Source: Nannochloris sp. 'desiccata' (taxonomy: Eukaryota; Chlorophyta; Trebouxiophyceae; Chlorellales; Chlorellaceae). Taken from it: a stretch of 64,000 nt of DNA. The position numbers and the translations under genes are program-made. The notes under the pieces are model-generated. The model saw only the letters and a list, made by a program, of their open reading frames with translations, did not search any database and was not told where the DNA came from. The stretch is from assembly GCA_019044685.2 (NCBI GenBank), contig JAGTXX020000008.1, positions 1 through 64,000 on the forward strand, read 5' to 3'. Of this stretch, positions 9,251 through 21,900 are shown one piece after another. The first letter of the stretch is position 1. The number at the start of each line of letters is the position of its first letter.

Positions 9251-11661
9251 AGCAGTCACATGATCGTGATTTGCAGCTAAAACTTTAGCTTGCAACTTCT
9301 TGAATGGAACGAACAATTTCTTTCTTCCCTTCGAGTGAGCATAAATTAAATCATTTTGAACTGAGTATTCAAAATCCAAGACAGATGGAGGAGGAGCAAG
9401 AGAGCGGCGACGACGACGGTTACTAACGGAAGCGGGAGCGACAACCTTCTTGTACAAAGGATCTTTAACCAAAGCATCCTTCAATTCAGCTAACCAACCT
9501 TGGTTAGGTTCAAAATGTACAATAGAATTCACACGAACACTATTAACACGAATACCTTGCACACGAAGCAGCTGTGGCAGCACAGTGTCAGACACAGGGG
9601 GCAGTTCAAAATCAGCGCGTCGACTCAAAGCATCAGCTACAACATTAGCTTTACCAGGGAGATACTTGATGAGCAAGTCATTACCGTACTCTAATAGAGT
9701 TTCAAGCCATCGTACTTGTCTCTTAGACAGTTCTTTTTGTTCCATGAAGTACTTCAAGGAATTATGATCAGTAAGAACAGTGATCGGCACGCCTTCGACA
9801 TAGTGTCGCCAGCGTTTGAGAGCACAGACAATAGCATGAAGTTCGCGATCATGAGTAGGCCAACGACGTTCAGTATCACTCAGAGTTTGAGAAATGAAGG
9901 CAACAGGACGTTCACCTTCAGGCGTAGATTGACTAAGCACAGCACCAACAGCGAACTCAGAAGCGTCCGTAGTAATCACAAAAGGCTTGCCAAATTCAGG
10001 ATTTTTCAACACAGGAGCGGTGGACAAGGCAGTCTTCAAGGCTTCTAACGCTTGAGTTTGCTTGGTAGTCCAGAGAAAAGGGACATTCTTCTTAGTAAGC
10101 AAGGTAAGAGGGGCAGCCATGGTGGCGAAACCATGAACATAGCGACGGTAATAATTAGCTAGACCGAGAAAAGAGCGGACTTGCCGGACTGTTTTAGGTT
10201 GAGGCCAGTCAGCAACAGCTTGAACTTTACGAGGGTCAGCTTTAACACCATCACCATTAATCACATGCCCAAGGAAGGACACTTCAGTTTGGAAAAATTC
10301 ACACTTAGAGGCCTTGCAATACAGCTTATTCTGTCGGAGGACGTCAAGCGCGTGGCGAACGTGCTTTTCATGATCCTCAAGAGTATCACTAAAGATAAGG
10401 ATATCATCTAAGTATACCATAATGAATTTGTCCAAACTAGTGCGGAAGATGTCATTCATCAAGGTCTGGAAGGTGGCGGGAGCGTTCGTCAGACCGAATG
10501 GCATCACTAAAAACTCATAGTGACCATATCTGGTACTAAATGCAGTCTTGTAGATATCTTCTTTAGCTACCCGTATTTGATAATAGCCGGATCTCAGATC
10601 AAGCTTGGTAAAGTACTTGGCCTTACCAAGGCGATCCAACATTTCTTCAATACGAGGGAGCGGATACCTATTCTTCACAGTCTGTTTGTTCAGGGCTCTG
10701 TAGTCAATACACATACGTAAGGAGCCATCTTGCTTCTTGACAAACAGCACAGGAGATCCATAGGGAGACACACTAGGCTGTATCTCACCATTTTCCAACA
10801 TTTCGTTGATCTGTCGCTGCATTTCATCGTATTCAGGCAGACTCTTTTTATAGTCTGGGCGGGAAGTGGGTTGAGCACCAGGTTCAAGTTCAATACGATG
10901 ATCTACAGATCGTTCAGGAGGCAGACCAGGAGGCAAGTTATCAGGGAAAACATCTTCATAATCTTTCATAATATCCTTCGCCATCTTTCGAGCGCCCGCG
11001 GCGGTGGTTTCTTTAACTTCACTTTCGACACCGTCATCAGTTTGCCGTACATAGCAAGCATATACTTTAGCAGAGGGGCGCTTACGAAGAACTCTATTGA
11101 GTTGTACAGCACTCAAGGGCTTCAATGTAGTGGGTCGGTCTGGTCGCGGACATTGCCAAAAGTGGCGACGACGGCGGTGAGTAAAAGTTATTGTTTTCTC
11201 GGAGAAATCAATACTAGGATTAATTTTACTCAGCCATGGTTGTCCTAATATCATATGATAAGCCGAATCTAAAGGCACTACATCCAGAGATACCGAATCT
11301 CTGTAATTCTGGATTTTAATCGTGGCACGGTGAACAAACTTGTCCAAATCATAAGCGGTACCATCAGCCATCAGGGCTTGAGTCCAGTTCTGAGGATCTT
11401 TCTTTTTCGTAGTAATTCCAAATGTTTCAACAAAGTCTTGAGAGATAAAATTACCAGCAGCACCACTATCTATAAGGATAGTGACGACCTGGCCATTGAC
11501 ACTTCCACGGAGGACCTGCAGCTCAGTCTCGGAGCGCACTGCGAGAATATATCGAGGGTCGCAGGCGGGAGCTGGGCCCGAATCAAGGGTGGAGGAGTCA
11601 TCAACATCATCATCAACAGATTCACCGGCAATAAAGACTCCGCTTACTGTCGGTGTCTCGC
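9251..11661 (-). pseudogene. A1 pol, protease to integrase zinc region, cut by A2
   Basis: N-terminal part of the A1 pol, read in the -1 frame after the GGGAAAC site at 11662-11668. The protease has D-S-G near residue 24, the RT has YLDD near residue 376, and RNase H has TDAS. The reading is normal until AGCAG at 9251-9255, where A2 was inserted between the RNase H/linker and the integrase HHCC region. Beyond this point the frame runs into the A2 LTR and stops at once. Confidence 0.93.
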
Positions 11662-12531
11662 GTTTCCCTGCTTCTTAGTAAGCTCGGGACACTGATTTTT
11701 ACGATGACCACGTTCTTTGCAGTAGAAACAACGACCTTCACGACGCAAGGCGTCACGATCATAAGAACCAGAGGGACGAGAATCAATACTACCTATATCC
11801 ATAGCCACAGGACGCGGAGCAGGAGCAAGAGAAGCCGGCTGGCGGGACTGCCAGTGTTGGCCAGAGTAATTGCCTCTGCCACGTTGTCCAGCAGGTACCA
11901 ATTCTAATTCACCAAGAGTAGCCAAAGTAGCAATCTCGTCAAATTGAAGAGTTGTACGAACCCTATTGGCCGTAGCTTGGGTAATATAGTCCTTAACCTT
12001 GTCCCAGTACAAGGTTTTCCGGAAGCGATGCACAATTTCATCCTGAGTAACTTCAGGCAATTCAAGCATAATAATACGGTACTCTCTAATGTAATCAATC
12101 ACAGATTGAGTACGCCTCTGACGTAAGTTGTCAAGGCGTTCCCGTGCTTGAAGATGTTCCTCTAAGGGACCAAAAGCACCACGCAAAGCCGTACAAAAAT
12201 CTTGCCAAGTCCCCCAAGGAGCGTTAGCCCATTCATCAACAGGGTAGACACGACGCAACCAAGTCTTGGCAGCACCTTGAAGGTAGGGCAAGGCAGTTTG
12301 CACCTTCAGCATATCATCAGTAATACCAATAGAATGACAGTACAAGGATACAGCGTACAACCAATCTTGCAAAGCTTTACTATCACCGGTAAAGTCATTG
12401 GGCTTGCGGGGCTTGATACGCTGTGCAGCAGGTGGTTGTTGCACGTTTGGTGGTTGTTGCTGTAACTCATTGAGTTGAGCAGTCAAGAACTGTACTTGCT
12501 GCATCAACTGAGCAGCTTCTTCGGCGTTCAT
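11644..12531 (-). CDS. gag: A1 gag polyprotein
   Basis: A 295-codon gag with a Gln-rich N-terminus, a retrotransposon gag (capsid) domain at about residues 60-190, and a CCHC zinc knuckle near residue 270. It forms the cytoplasmic particle that packages element RNA. It is identical in plan to the copies in A2 and A3. The start ATG lies 24 nt after the stop of ORF0 in the same frame. Confidence 0.92.
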   Translation of the reverse strand: MNAEEAAQLMQQVQFLTAQLNELQQQPPNVQQPPAAQRIKPRKPNDFTGDSKALQDWLYAVSLYCHSIGITDDMLKVQTALPYLQGAAKTWLRRVYPVDEWANAPWGTWQDFCTALRGAFGPLEEHLQARERLDNLRQRRTQSVIDYIREYRIIMLELPEVTQDEIVHRFRKTLYWDKVKDYITQATANRVRTTLQFDEIATLATLGELELVPAGQRGRGNYSGQHWQSRQPASLAPAPRPVAMDIGSIDSRPSGSYDRDALRREGRCFYCKERGHRKNQCPELTKKQGNARHRQ

Positions 12532-12555
12532 CTTGTCGTACGAGCAATACGAATT

Positions 12556-13017
12556 TCAATTAAAATATATAACCCTGCCGTCGGGAAGAACCTTTAATTT
12601 ATTTTCTTCTTCCCAAAGAGACCACCGTGCTTCGTCAACACGTCTAGGATTCCAGTACTTTAAGAAGCTTTGTTCTTCTTCACGTGCTTGAGAACAAGCT
12701 GTACTAGTTAGTACCCACTTGTACTTACTAGGGTTCTTGAGATCAGCTGGAATGCCGTCTAGTGGCACTTGTTTCAATCCCCCTATGTAAGTAAACTTCC
12801 CGTAAGTACCTTTAACTTTAGCCTCTACGTTAGCTTTCGCGTCAAGGTACTTCTTCAGTTGTGAACTTCTTTTACTCTTGTTGTATTGCCACGTAGTACG
12901 CTTACGAGTATCAGCAATGACCTTCTTCTTCTTCTTCTGTTTGAACTTCTCTTTACGCTTCTCTTTCTTTACCTCTTTAACCAAGTCTTGATGCACTAGT
13001 GTAGTACTAGATGCCAT
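12556..13017 (-). CDS. A1 ORF0, 153-codon basic protein
   Basis: A small ORF between the leader and gag with the same translation as in A2 and A3. The N-terminal third is extremely Lys/Arg-rich (KKEKRKEKFKQKKKKK) and the rest is mixed, with several Trp and Tyr. No family recognised. See the A2 copy at 7932-8393. Confidence 0.75.
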   Translation of the reverse strand: MASSTTLVHQDLVKEVKKEKRKEKFKQKKKKKVIADTRKRTTWQYNKSKRSSQLKKYLDAKANVEAKVKGTYGKFTYIGGLKQVPLDGIPADLKNPSKYKWVLTSTACSQAREEEQSFLKYWNPRRVDEARWSLWEEENKLKVLPDGRVIYFN

Positions 13018-13515
13018 ACACTATAGTACAGTGGAATAGGACTAATACCGGACCACTTGAAGTACTAAATGACTAATACCTAGATCAGCCGTGGACAGTA
13101 CAGTACTTCTCGCTGATAGCAGCTACCTCGGTAGTCACGGATGAGGATTCAGTACTGTGGTGGTGGATGCTTCACTAGATCTTAATCAGATAATATCTTC
13201 AGAGATACCTGGACCAAGATATCAGGAACCGGGGTCAAGAGCCGCCAAAGAAAAATTTCAGAAACGCGTACGCCGGGGGTGTGTCGACTCGCCAAGTCTC
13301 AAAAACACACCTGTGAGAAGCCTATGAGCGGACTTTCGCCAAAGTCAAGCTTATATAGGGCTATCAAACAGATCAAAAGGCCACGCAGAGGAGTGGGGCC
13401 CAAAATCAAGAGGTCGAAGAACGCGGGATGCGAATCAGATGAGGTGCACGCTCACTTGCCAAGTGAGAATCAGAAGGTGCAACTTACGTATCCCGTTTCA
13501 AAAGCTGAGAACCAA

Positions 13516-13875
13516 TGTAGAACTATGCCTAACTGGGTGGAAGGCTAAGTTCTTAGGAACAAGATGTTCGATCGAATGCGCACAGTGGAGTCACAACTAC
13601 ACTGTCTTAGAGGTCTATAGGGTATCTAGAAGTATCAGGTGTACCTGGTTACACGAATCAAGAGTTAATCATAATTAAGAATGTGGAAAAGAGCGATGGA
13701 GAGCTATTTAGGAATTCAGTATGTAGCTTCTCAAGCTATAACGTTATAGGGCACGCAGCCATAACGAGAGTGACTGTGTCAGACTGAGTCTGGCAGAGAA
13801 TAGCTGTCCAGAGCGACGGAAGAAAGAAAAAGAGACCAAAATAGAAAAAGGTAAAATAAGGCGCAAAGTGCTACA
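13516..13875 (-). repeat. A1 5' LTR
   Basis: A 360-bp LTR pairing with 868-1227 by shared private variants. On the minus strand it is followed after one base by the primer-binding site TGGTTCTCAGC. It is bordered on the right by the CTGGC target duplication and the rest of A0 gag. Confidence 0.94.
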
Positions 13876-14096
13876 CTGGCCAACACTGGCAGTCCCGCCA
13901 GCCGGCTTCTCTTGCTCCTGCTCCGCGTCCTGTGGCTATGGATATAGGTAGTATTGATTCTCGTCCCTCTGGTTCTTATGATCGTGACGCCTTGCGTCGT
14001 GAAGGTCGTTGTTTCTACTGCAAAGAACGTGGTCATCGTAAAAATCAGTGTCCCGAGCTTACTAAGAAGCAGGGAAACGCGAGACACCGACAGTAA
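13876..14096 (+). pseudogene. A0 gag, C-terminal part with zinc knuckle
   Basis: This continues the gag fragment of 628-867 after the A1 insertion; its first five bases are the duplicated target CTGGC. It encodes the gag C-terminus with the CCHC zinc knuckle (C-x2-C-x4-H-x4-[15 protein letters not shown]), which binds element RNA in packaging. It ends at TAA 14094-14096. The slippery heptamer GGGAAAC lies at 14072-14078, in the phase needed for a -1 shift into pol. Confidence 0.9.
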
Positions 14097-17000
14097 GCGG
14101 AGTCTTTATTGCCGGTGAATCTGTTGATGATGATGTTGATGACTCCTCCACCCTTGGTTCGGGCCCAGCTCCCGCCTGCGACCCTCGATATATTCTCGCA
14201 GTGCGCTCCGAGACTGAGCTGCAGGTCCTCCGTGGAAGTGTCAATGGCCAGGTCGTCACTATCCTTATAGATAGTGGTGCTGCTGGTAATTTTATTTCTC
14301 AAGACTTTGTTGAAACATTTGGAATTACTACGAAAAAGAAAGATCCTCAGAACTGGACTCAAGCCCTGATGGCTGATGGTACCGCTTATGATTTGGACAA
14401 GTTTGTTCACCGTGCCACGATTAAAATCCAGAATTACAGAGATTCGGTATCTCTGGATGTAGTGCCTTTAGATTCGGCTTATCATATGATATTAGGACAA
14501 CCATGGCTGAGTAAAATTAATCCTAGTATTGATTTCTCCGAGAAAACAATAACTTTTACTCACCGCCGTCGTCGCCACTTTTGGCAATGTCCGCGACCAG
14601 ACCGACCCACTACATTGAAGCCCTTGAGTGCTGTACAACTCAATAGAGTTCTTCGTAAGCGCCCCTCTGCTAAAGTATATGCTTGCTATGTACGGCAAAC
14701 TGATGACGGTGTCGAAAGTGAAGTTAAAGAAACCACCGCCGCGGGCGCTCGAAAGATGGCGAAGGATATTATGAAAGATTATGAAGATGTTTTCCCTGAT
14801 AACTTGCCTCCTGGTCTGCCTCCTGAACGATCTGTAGATCATCGTATTGAACTTGAACCTGGTGCTCAACCCACTTCCCGCCCAGACTATAAAAAGAGTC
14901 TGCCTGAATACGATGAAATGCAGCGACAGATCAACGAAATGTTGGAAAATGGTGAGATACAGCCTAGTGTGTCTCCCTATGGATCTCCTGTGCTGTTTGT
15001 CAAGAAGCAAGATGGCTCCTTACGTATGTGTATTGACTACAGAGCCCTGAACAAACAGACTGTGAAGAATAGGTATCCGCTCCCTCGTATTGAAGAAATG
15101 TTGGATCGCCTTGGTAAGGCCAAGTACTTTACCAAGCTTGATCTGAGATCCGGCTATTATCAAATACGAGTAGCTAAAGAAGATATCTACAAGACTGCAT
15201 TTAGTACCAGATATGGTCACTATGAGTTTTTAGTGATGCCATTCGGTCTGACGAACGCTCCCGCCACCTTCCAGACCTTGATGAATGACATCTTCCGCAC
15301 TAGTTTGGACAAATTCATTATGGTATACTTAGATGATATCCTTATCTTTAGTGATACTCTTGAGGATCATGAAAAGCACGTTCGCCACGCGCTTGACGTC
15401 CTCCGACAGAATAAGCTGTATTGCAAGGCCTCTAAGTGTGAATTTTTCCAAACTGAAGTGTCCTTCCTTGGGCATGTGATTAATGGTGATGGTGTTAAAG
15501 CTGACCCTCGTAAAGTTCAAGCTGTTGCTGACTGGCCTCAACCTAAAACAGTCCGGCAAGTCCGCTCTTTTCTCGGTCTAGCTAATTATTACCGTCGCTA
15601 TGTTCATGGTTTCGCCACCATGGCTGCCCCTCTTACCTTGCTTACTAAGAAAAATGTCCCTTTTCTCTGGACTACCAAGCAAACTCAAGCGTTAGAAGCC
15701 TTGAAGACTGCCTTGTCCACCGCTCCTGTGTTGAAAAATCCTGAATTTGGCAAGCCTTTTGTGATTACTACGGACGCTTCTGAGTTCGCTGTTGGTGCTG
15801 TGCTTAGTCAATCTACGCCTGAAGGTGAACGTCCTGTTGCCTTCATTTCTCAAACTCTGAGTGATACTGAACGTCGTTGGCCTACTCATGATCGCGAACT
15901 TCATGCTATTGTCTGTGCTCTCAAACGCTGGCGACACTATGTCGAAGGCGTGCCGATCACTGTTCTTACTGATCATAATTCCTTGAAGTACTTCATGGAA
16001 CAAAAAGAACTGTCTAAGAGACAAGTACGATGGCTTGAAACTCTATTAGAGTACGGTAATGACTTGCTCATCAAGTATCTCCCTGGTAAAGCTAATGTTG
16101 TAGCTGATGCTTTGAGTCGACGCGCTGATTTTGAACTGCCCCCTGTGTCTGACACTGTGCTGCCACAGCTGCTTCGTGTGCAAGGTATTCGTGTTAATAG
16201 TGTTCGTGTGAATTCTATTGTACATTTTGAACCTAACCAAGGTTGGTTAGTTGAATTGAAGGAAACTTTGGTTAAAGATCCTTTGTACAAGAGAGTTGTC
16301 GCTCCCGCTCCCGTTAGTAACCGTCGTCGTCGCCGCTCTCTTGCTCCTCCTCCATCTGTCTTGGATTTTGAATACTCAGTTCAAAATGATTTAATTTATG
16401 CTCACTCGAAGGGAAGAAAGAAATTGTTCGTTCCATTCAAGAAGTTGCAAGCTAAAGTTTTAGCTGCAAATCACGATCATGTGACTGCTGGTCACGTGGG
16501 CATGGATAAAACTACTGAACTGGTTTCTCGACATTACTACTGGCGTGGAATTGCACAAACTGTACAACGTTATGTGAAATCTTGCCTTCTTTGTCAGCGA
16601 ATGAAATCGAACAACCAAAAGCCTGCTGGCTTGTTGCAACCGCTGCCGGTTCCTGATCATAATTGGGAACATTGGATTTGATTGGTCCTTTGCCTACCAC
16701 TCTCAATGGTTTTGACTGCATTGTTACTGTAGTTGATAAGCTTTCTAAAATGGGTCATTTCATTGCTACCACTACCACTGTTGATGCTCCTAGTCTTGCT
16801 AAACTCATGATGAGTAATATCTTTAGGCTCCATGGTTTCCCAAAAGCCTTGATAAGTGATCGCGATGCTCGCTTCACCAGTGAGTATTGGAAACAATTTA
16901 TTGATGCTTTAGGTATTGCTTCTCACATGTCTACTGCTTTCCACCCCGAAACTGATGGCCAGACTGAGCGAATGAATAGGACCATTGAAGAGATGCTCCG

Positions 17001-17694
17001 CTCTTACGTCAACGATAAGCATGATAACTGGGATGAATTGTTACCTTATCTGGAATTGGCTTATAATAATTCTCGTCAAGCTTCGCATAAGTTTACTCCG
17101 TACTTCTTGAATCATGGTACTCATCCTTTTGTCCCTGGTGCTGCTCTCAATCCTACTTCTGCTGCTGCTGTCAATCCTGATACCTTGGCTCACACTGTCG
17201 CTACTGCTTTAACTGAAGCTAAACAACATTTGGAGCGCGCTCGTGAACGTCAGCGTGAATATGCAAATAAATCTAGAAGGCATGTTGAGTTTAAAGTTGG
17301 AGATCGTGTTTACCTGTCTACAGAAAATTTGAAGCTGCCCGGTCCTTCTCGCAAGCTGCAAGAAAGACGTATTGGTCCCTTCACGATTTCTAAAGTGCTG
17401 TCTCCCGTTACGTATAAACTTACACTCCCTAATGAGATGCAAATTCATGCTACCTTCCATGTCAAACTCTTACATCCCTTTGTAGAGTCTCCTGAAGAAT
17501 TTGGTGAACGCGTTACTGTGGAACTGCCACCGATTGGTTATGCACGTGGTGATGGAATCTACCTTGTCGATTATGTATTTGGTCGTAAATGGGATACTAT
17601 TGTTGGTAAATCTCGCCCTGAATGGTTTTATCATGTAGCTTGGCTTGGGTACTCTCTTGAAGAAGCTACTTGGGAACCCCGCCGCCAACTACTC

Positions 17695-17853
17695 TGTCAC
17701 AGACTGACTCACTCCTTTCTTCCTTGAGATTCCTTTAGATTCTCTTCTTGAATCCGATGCTGTTGATTGCTGAACGCTCTTTAATTGTTATCTAAAAGTG
17801 CTGTAACGTTGATTTGCTGAATAGAAAGTTGCTAGAAGAGTTAAACTCTAACA
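17695..17853 (+). repeat. B1 5' LTR
   Basis: A 159-bp LTR, TGTCACAG...TCTAACA. One of the shorter LTRs in the window; it must hold the element promoter and the polyadenylation signal. Confidence 0.95.
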
Positions 17854-17937
17854 CTGGTTTCAGCTTTGGATTTTGGAAGCCCATCTAATCATAAAAATTC
17901 CAAAATTTAGAACTGACCTTGTTGGCCCTGTTGTTGT

Positions 17938-18888
17938 ATGCCTGTACTCCGCAACGGAAGACAAATAGGTATTATGAGTCAAGCTGATGAAGGAGAGGCT
18001 GGCGCAAGCCAGCAGACCGCTGTGATCTTGAGTCCATTGGACGAGTTTAAAATGAAGAACGAAGTTGCGAAGCAACTGCGGGCTGGAGGAGCCTTTAATG
18101 GTGATCGAAGTAAGACCAAAGGTTTCGTAGAAAGAGTAGAGCGTATGTTTGGGGGTAGTGTTGGTGATTATCTCTCCCCCAAGTTGCGAGCTGAGGCTGT
18201 GGTCGAGTCTTTCGGCCCCGAGGTAGAGAAGTCCTTTGGCCTCGTTCGTACTGCTGAGTTGCTGAGTTCTTGGGATAATGTGAAAGAATGGATTCAATCG
18301 AATTACGGTGATCCCAATAACCCTCGTCTGGAAGCCGTCCGAGTGCTGAAAAAGATTTCTTTTGTCGGCCGCTCGGTGCCCAAAGAAACCGAAAGACTTG
18401 CTGAAGCGTTCAAAGAGTTGGGCATGGATCCTAAAACAGCAGCTTTGTTCTATGTGGATGCTATGAGCGAAGAATCAGTTTTTGATTTCATGTCACAGTA
18501 TGGCCGCGTGTTTGAGAATTGGGACTTCCAAGAACTGGTTGCGACAGTGAATCCCATGGCTGAGAAATTCAACCAGAAGGCGAAACAAGCTAGGGGAGGT
18601 CCTACTGATAAGCCCGCTTATACTCCTAAACCCCCGACCAAAAGGAGCGGTGGTGGGTTTAATTATGCTGCTATGCTGGAATCACTGAGTGCTGTGAAAT
18701 GGCTGACTGGCGATTACAAGCCTGCAAATGTTGAGGCATTGAAAGCTAAGCTGGACGACACGAACCCAGATAGCGAAAAGTTGAGAGCTTTTATACGCCA
18801 CCATAACTTGTGCTTCATATGTCGTCAATCTAATCATAGGTCTACCCACTGCCCCAACAAGAATTCTGGTGGGGCAGGTCGCCAATGA
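17938..18888 (+). CDS. gag: B1 gag polyprotein
   Basis: A 316-codon gag. Residues 1-45 are a linker; a retrotransposon gag domain occupies about 50-200 (EAVRVLKKI and FVERVERMFGG regions); a basic Pro-rich stretch follows, and a CCHC knuckle (CFICRQSNHRSTHC) lies near residue 300. The stop TGA overlaps the ATG of pol as ATGA (18885-18888). The start at 17938 is preceded by an 84-bp leader that contains the primer-binding site. It assembles the particle and binds RNA. No slippery heptamer is in phase before the stop, unlike families A, C, D and E. Confidence 0.93.
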   Translation: MPVLRNGRQIGIMSQADEGEAGASQQTAVILSPLDEFKMKNEVAKQLRAGGAFNGDRSKTKGFVERVERMFGGSVGDYLSPKLRAEAVVESFGPEVEKSFGLVRTAELLSSWDNVKEWIQSNYGDPNNPRLEAVRVLKKISFVGRSVPKETERLAEAFKELGMDPKTAALFYVDAMSEESVFDFMSQYGRVFENWDFQELVATVNPMAEKFNQKAKQARGGPTDKPAYTPKPPTKRSGGGFNYAAMLESLSAVKWLTGDYKPANVEALKAKLDDTNPDSEKLRAFIRHHNLCFICRQSNHRSTHCPNKNSGGAGRQ

Positions 18889-18913
18889 GCGCTGCTGCTC
18901 CGCTTTACAGCGC
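18885..18913 (+). promoter_or_regulatory. B1 gag-pol ATGA overlap with downstream hairpin
   Basis: The gag stop TGA and pol start ATG overlap as ATGA at 18885-18888. Immediately after, GCGCTG (18889-18894) can pair with CAGCGC (18908-18913). Family F has the same ATGAGCGCT start and a similar self-complementary AGCGCT pair. This suggests coupled termination-reinitiation. Confidence 0.55.
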
Positions 18914-21900
18914 AGCCAGCAGGCGTTGTGAAGTGACTTGGAGTTGGTTTTCCGAAGCCAACCAAGCTGGGCTGGATCTAAAAATGGATCAAAAGATGGA
19001 GTTTAATACGCAACTGAATGTGTCGGAATTAAATACTTATTCCGTTGTTGCTGAGCCAACAGTCGGCTGGAGTTCTGAGCCAACTTTTGCCGCTGTGAAG
19101 GACGATGCTGTTCCGCTGACCACTGTTTATAATGCTGTGCTGAATAAGAAGAATGTTCGTGTTCTTATTGATAATGGATCAAGTTTCAATATTGTCTCTG
19201 AGTCTTTTGTCAGAAAGAACGAATGGCAAACGAACGCTGCTGCTGCTGTAAATGTCACTCTAGCTGATGGCCGTCGCCACAGCGGTGACCGAGTGTTGAG
19301 AAATTCTAAGTTGAAGTTGGGCTGTGTTAATGATACGCTGAATCTACGAGTCTACCCCGTGCAAAACTATGATGTCATTCTAGGGGTACCGTGGTTGATT
19401 AAAATGAAGGCTAATATCGACTTTAGCTCAGGTGATTTAGTCGTGCTGAAAAATGGTAGAGTGAAGAAAATTAAATCGGCAACTACCGTCGCTAAGGAAA
19501 GTAATGCTGGGCGCCGCCCAGACTGGCTGCTGAGTAAGAAAAGTTTTAAAAAGCTTCTGAAACGTACTGATGAGCTGGAAAGGCACAATACACACTCTGT
19601 GTGTTATATGATTGAAGGAGAACATATAGAGGGACTGCTGCTTGCTGAGAAGGATTTAGGGTTTTCTATGCAAACCCCAAATAGACCTGCTGGTGTTGCT
19701 GTTACTGCTGACAACTACGCTACCGCTACTACTGCTGATAATGATGTGTCTAAGAAGATAGAAAGACTTCTTTCTGATTATGCTGATCTATTCCCTACTA
19801 GTTCCCCTGGGCTGCCACCTGAAAGAGGTATTGTGCATGAAATTAAGCTGAAGCAAGGCACAGCGCCTGTGCATCGAACGCCTTATCGAATGTCAGTAGC
19901 TCAAGAAGATGAGCTCCGTAAACGGCTGAAGGAGCTTCTGGACTTAGGTTTGATCCGTCATTCTAAGTCGCCTTGGGCTTCCCCTGTGTTGTTTGTGCCT
20001 AAGAAAGATGGTTCTCTACGCTTTTGTGTTGATTACCGAGGTTTGAATAAAGTCACTGTCCGAGACGAGCATTCTCTGCCAATAGTTGAAGATCAGATCC
20101 GCAGATTGACTGGTGCTAAAGTGTTTTCTAAAGTTGATTGTTTTAATGGTTTCTACCAAATTGCTATGGCTGCTGCTGATGTTGAGAAGACAGCGTTTAC
20201 TACACCCTATGGCCTCTTCGAATTTTTAGTAATGCCGTTCGGTCTAAACAACGCTCCCGCTACTTTTAGTAGGCTGATGATGAATATCTTTCAAGATTAT
20301 ATCAATGATTTCGTGCTGGTGTATATGGATGATATCTTAATCTTTTCTAAGGATGAAGCAGAGCATGAAACACATCTTAAGCTGGTGCTGGATAGGTTGA
20401 GAGAAAAAGGTTTAGTGGCTAAAAAGTCAAAATGTTCTTTCTTTAAAACTGATATTGACTATTTGGGCTTTGTAGTCTCTGCTGATGGTGTTAAGATGGC
20501 TGCTGATAAAGTTCAAGCTGTTTTAGAGTGGCCTACGCCCTCAAATGCTAGTGAAGTACGTGGTTTCCTTGGATTGTCTGGGTTTTACAGAAACTTTATC
20601 AGGAACTACGCTCACATCGTTGCTCCGCTGAATGAGTTGACTAAGAAGAATATGGTGTACATCTGGACACCCCTGCATGCTGAACGTTTTGATGAGTTAA
20701 AACGAGCTGTTACTACCGCTCCTGTACTTCAAGTATACGATCCCACCCAGCAATGTGTTGTCTGCACTGATGCATCAAACATTGCTGTCGGTGCCGTTTT
20801 GATGCAGGCTGCTAGTGATGGTTCAGGTGCTGCGCCGAAGCCTGTCGCTTTCTTTTCTAGGAAGTTACGTGGTGCTGAGTTGAATTATGATGCTAGAACT
20901 AAAGAATTCTTAGCGATCAAGCTGACTGCTCACAAATGGAGACACTATTTGAATAATGGTGAAACACCAATATTTTTCACCGACCACGAAAGTTTACAGT
21001 ACCTAAATACTAGCACTGAGTTGAGTCCTAAATTTATGCGCTGGTTTAGTAGTATCACTAGTTGGCTTGGTGGTCCACCTACTATCCGTTACAAGCCTGG
21101 AAAATTAAATGTTGTAGCAGATGCATTGAGCCGTCGCCCCGATCATTCACACTGTTTGTACGCTTTGTCGCTGGTTGTGCCAGCCGATGAATTGATGCAG
21201 CAGATCAGAGATGGGTTAAAGGTTGATGAATTTGCTTTAGCTGAAGCTGAGAAGATTGCTAATAAGATAGATTCCAAATATTTTTGGGAAAATGAGTTGC
21301 TGTATCGTTTTGTAAATAACCGCCTGCAGCTATATGTGCCAAAGGTTGGAAATTTACGCGAATTAATTATTTCTGAGATGCATGATCTACCTATAGTTGG
21401 ACACCAAGGTTGGAATCGCACCTTGCGTCGCATTATAGATCAATTTGGGTGGCCTGGTATCTCTAAAGATGTCCAAGCATACGTTGAAGGCTGTAGCCAA
21501 TGTGGGAGAAGCAAGCCCCGCTCCCGCTTCCCCGCTGGCTTGTTGCAACCGCTGGAGCTCCCCAATGAGCCTTGGGAGTCTGTTTCTATGGATTTTATTG
21601 TCAAGCTACCTAAAACCAAGGAAGGTTTTGATGCTGTTATGGTTGTTGTTGATAGATTTTCTAAATATGTAGAATTTATTCCTACTTTTACTACTGCTAC
21701 TGCAGAGGAAACTGCATTTTTATTTTTCAAAGAAATTTTGTGCCGCTACGGCTGTCCTGCTTCTATTGTTTCTGATCGAGATTCTAAGTTTATTTCTTCT
21801 TTCTGGCAATCACTTTGGTCCTCTGTGGGTACTCGTTTGAAGATGTCTACTTCTTACCACCCCCAAACTGATGGCCAGACTGAGCGTGTTAATCGCGTCT

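Larger units (their letters stand above)
868..13875 (-). mobile_element. Element A1: family A chromovirus inserted in A0 gag, itself interrupted by A2
   Basis: A full-length family A copy in minus orientation, with 360-bp LTRs at 868-1227 (3') and 13516-13875 (5'), flanked by CTGGC. The two LTRs share private variants, including one extra A in an A-run and AATTCAGT instead of AATTGAGT, which proves that they belong together. The inner element A2 splits pol at the start of the integrase. Without A2, A1 is about 6.5 kb, like A2 and A3. Its pol has a one-base deletion near 2044, so A1 is defective. Confidence 0.95.
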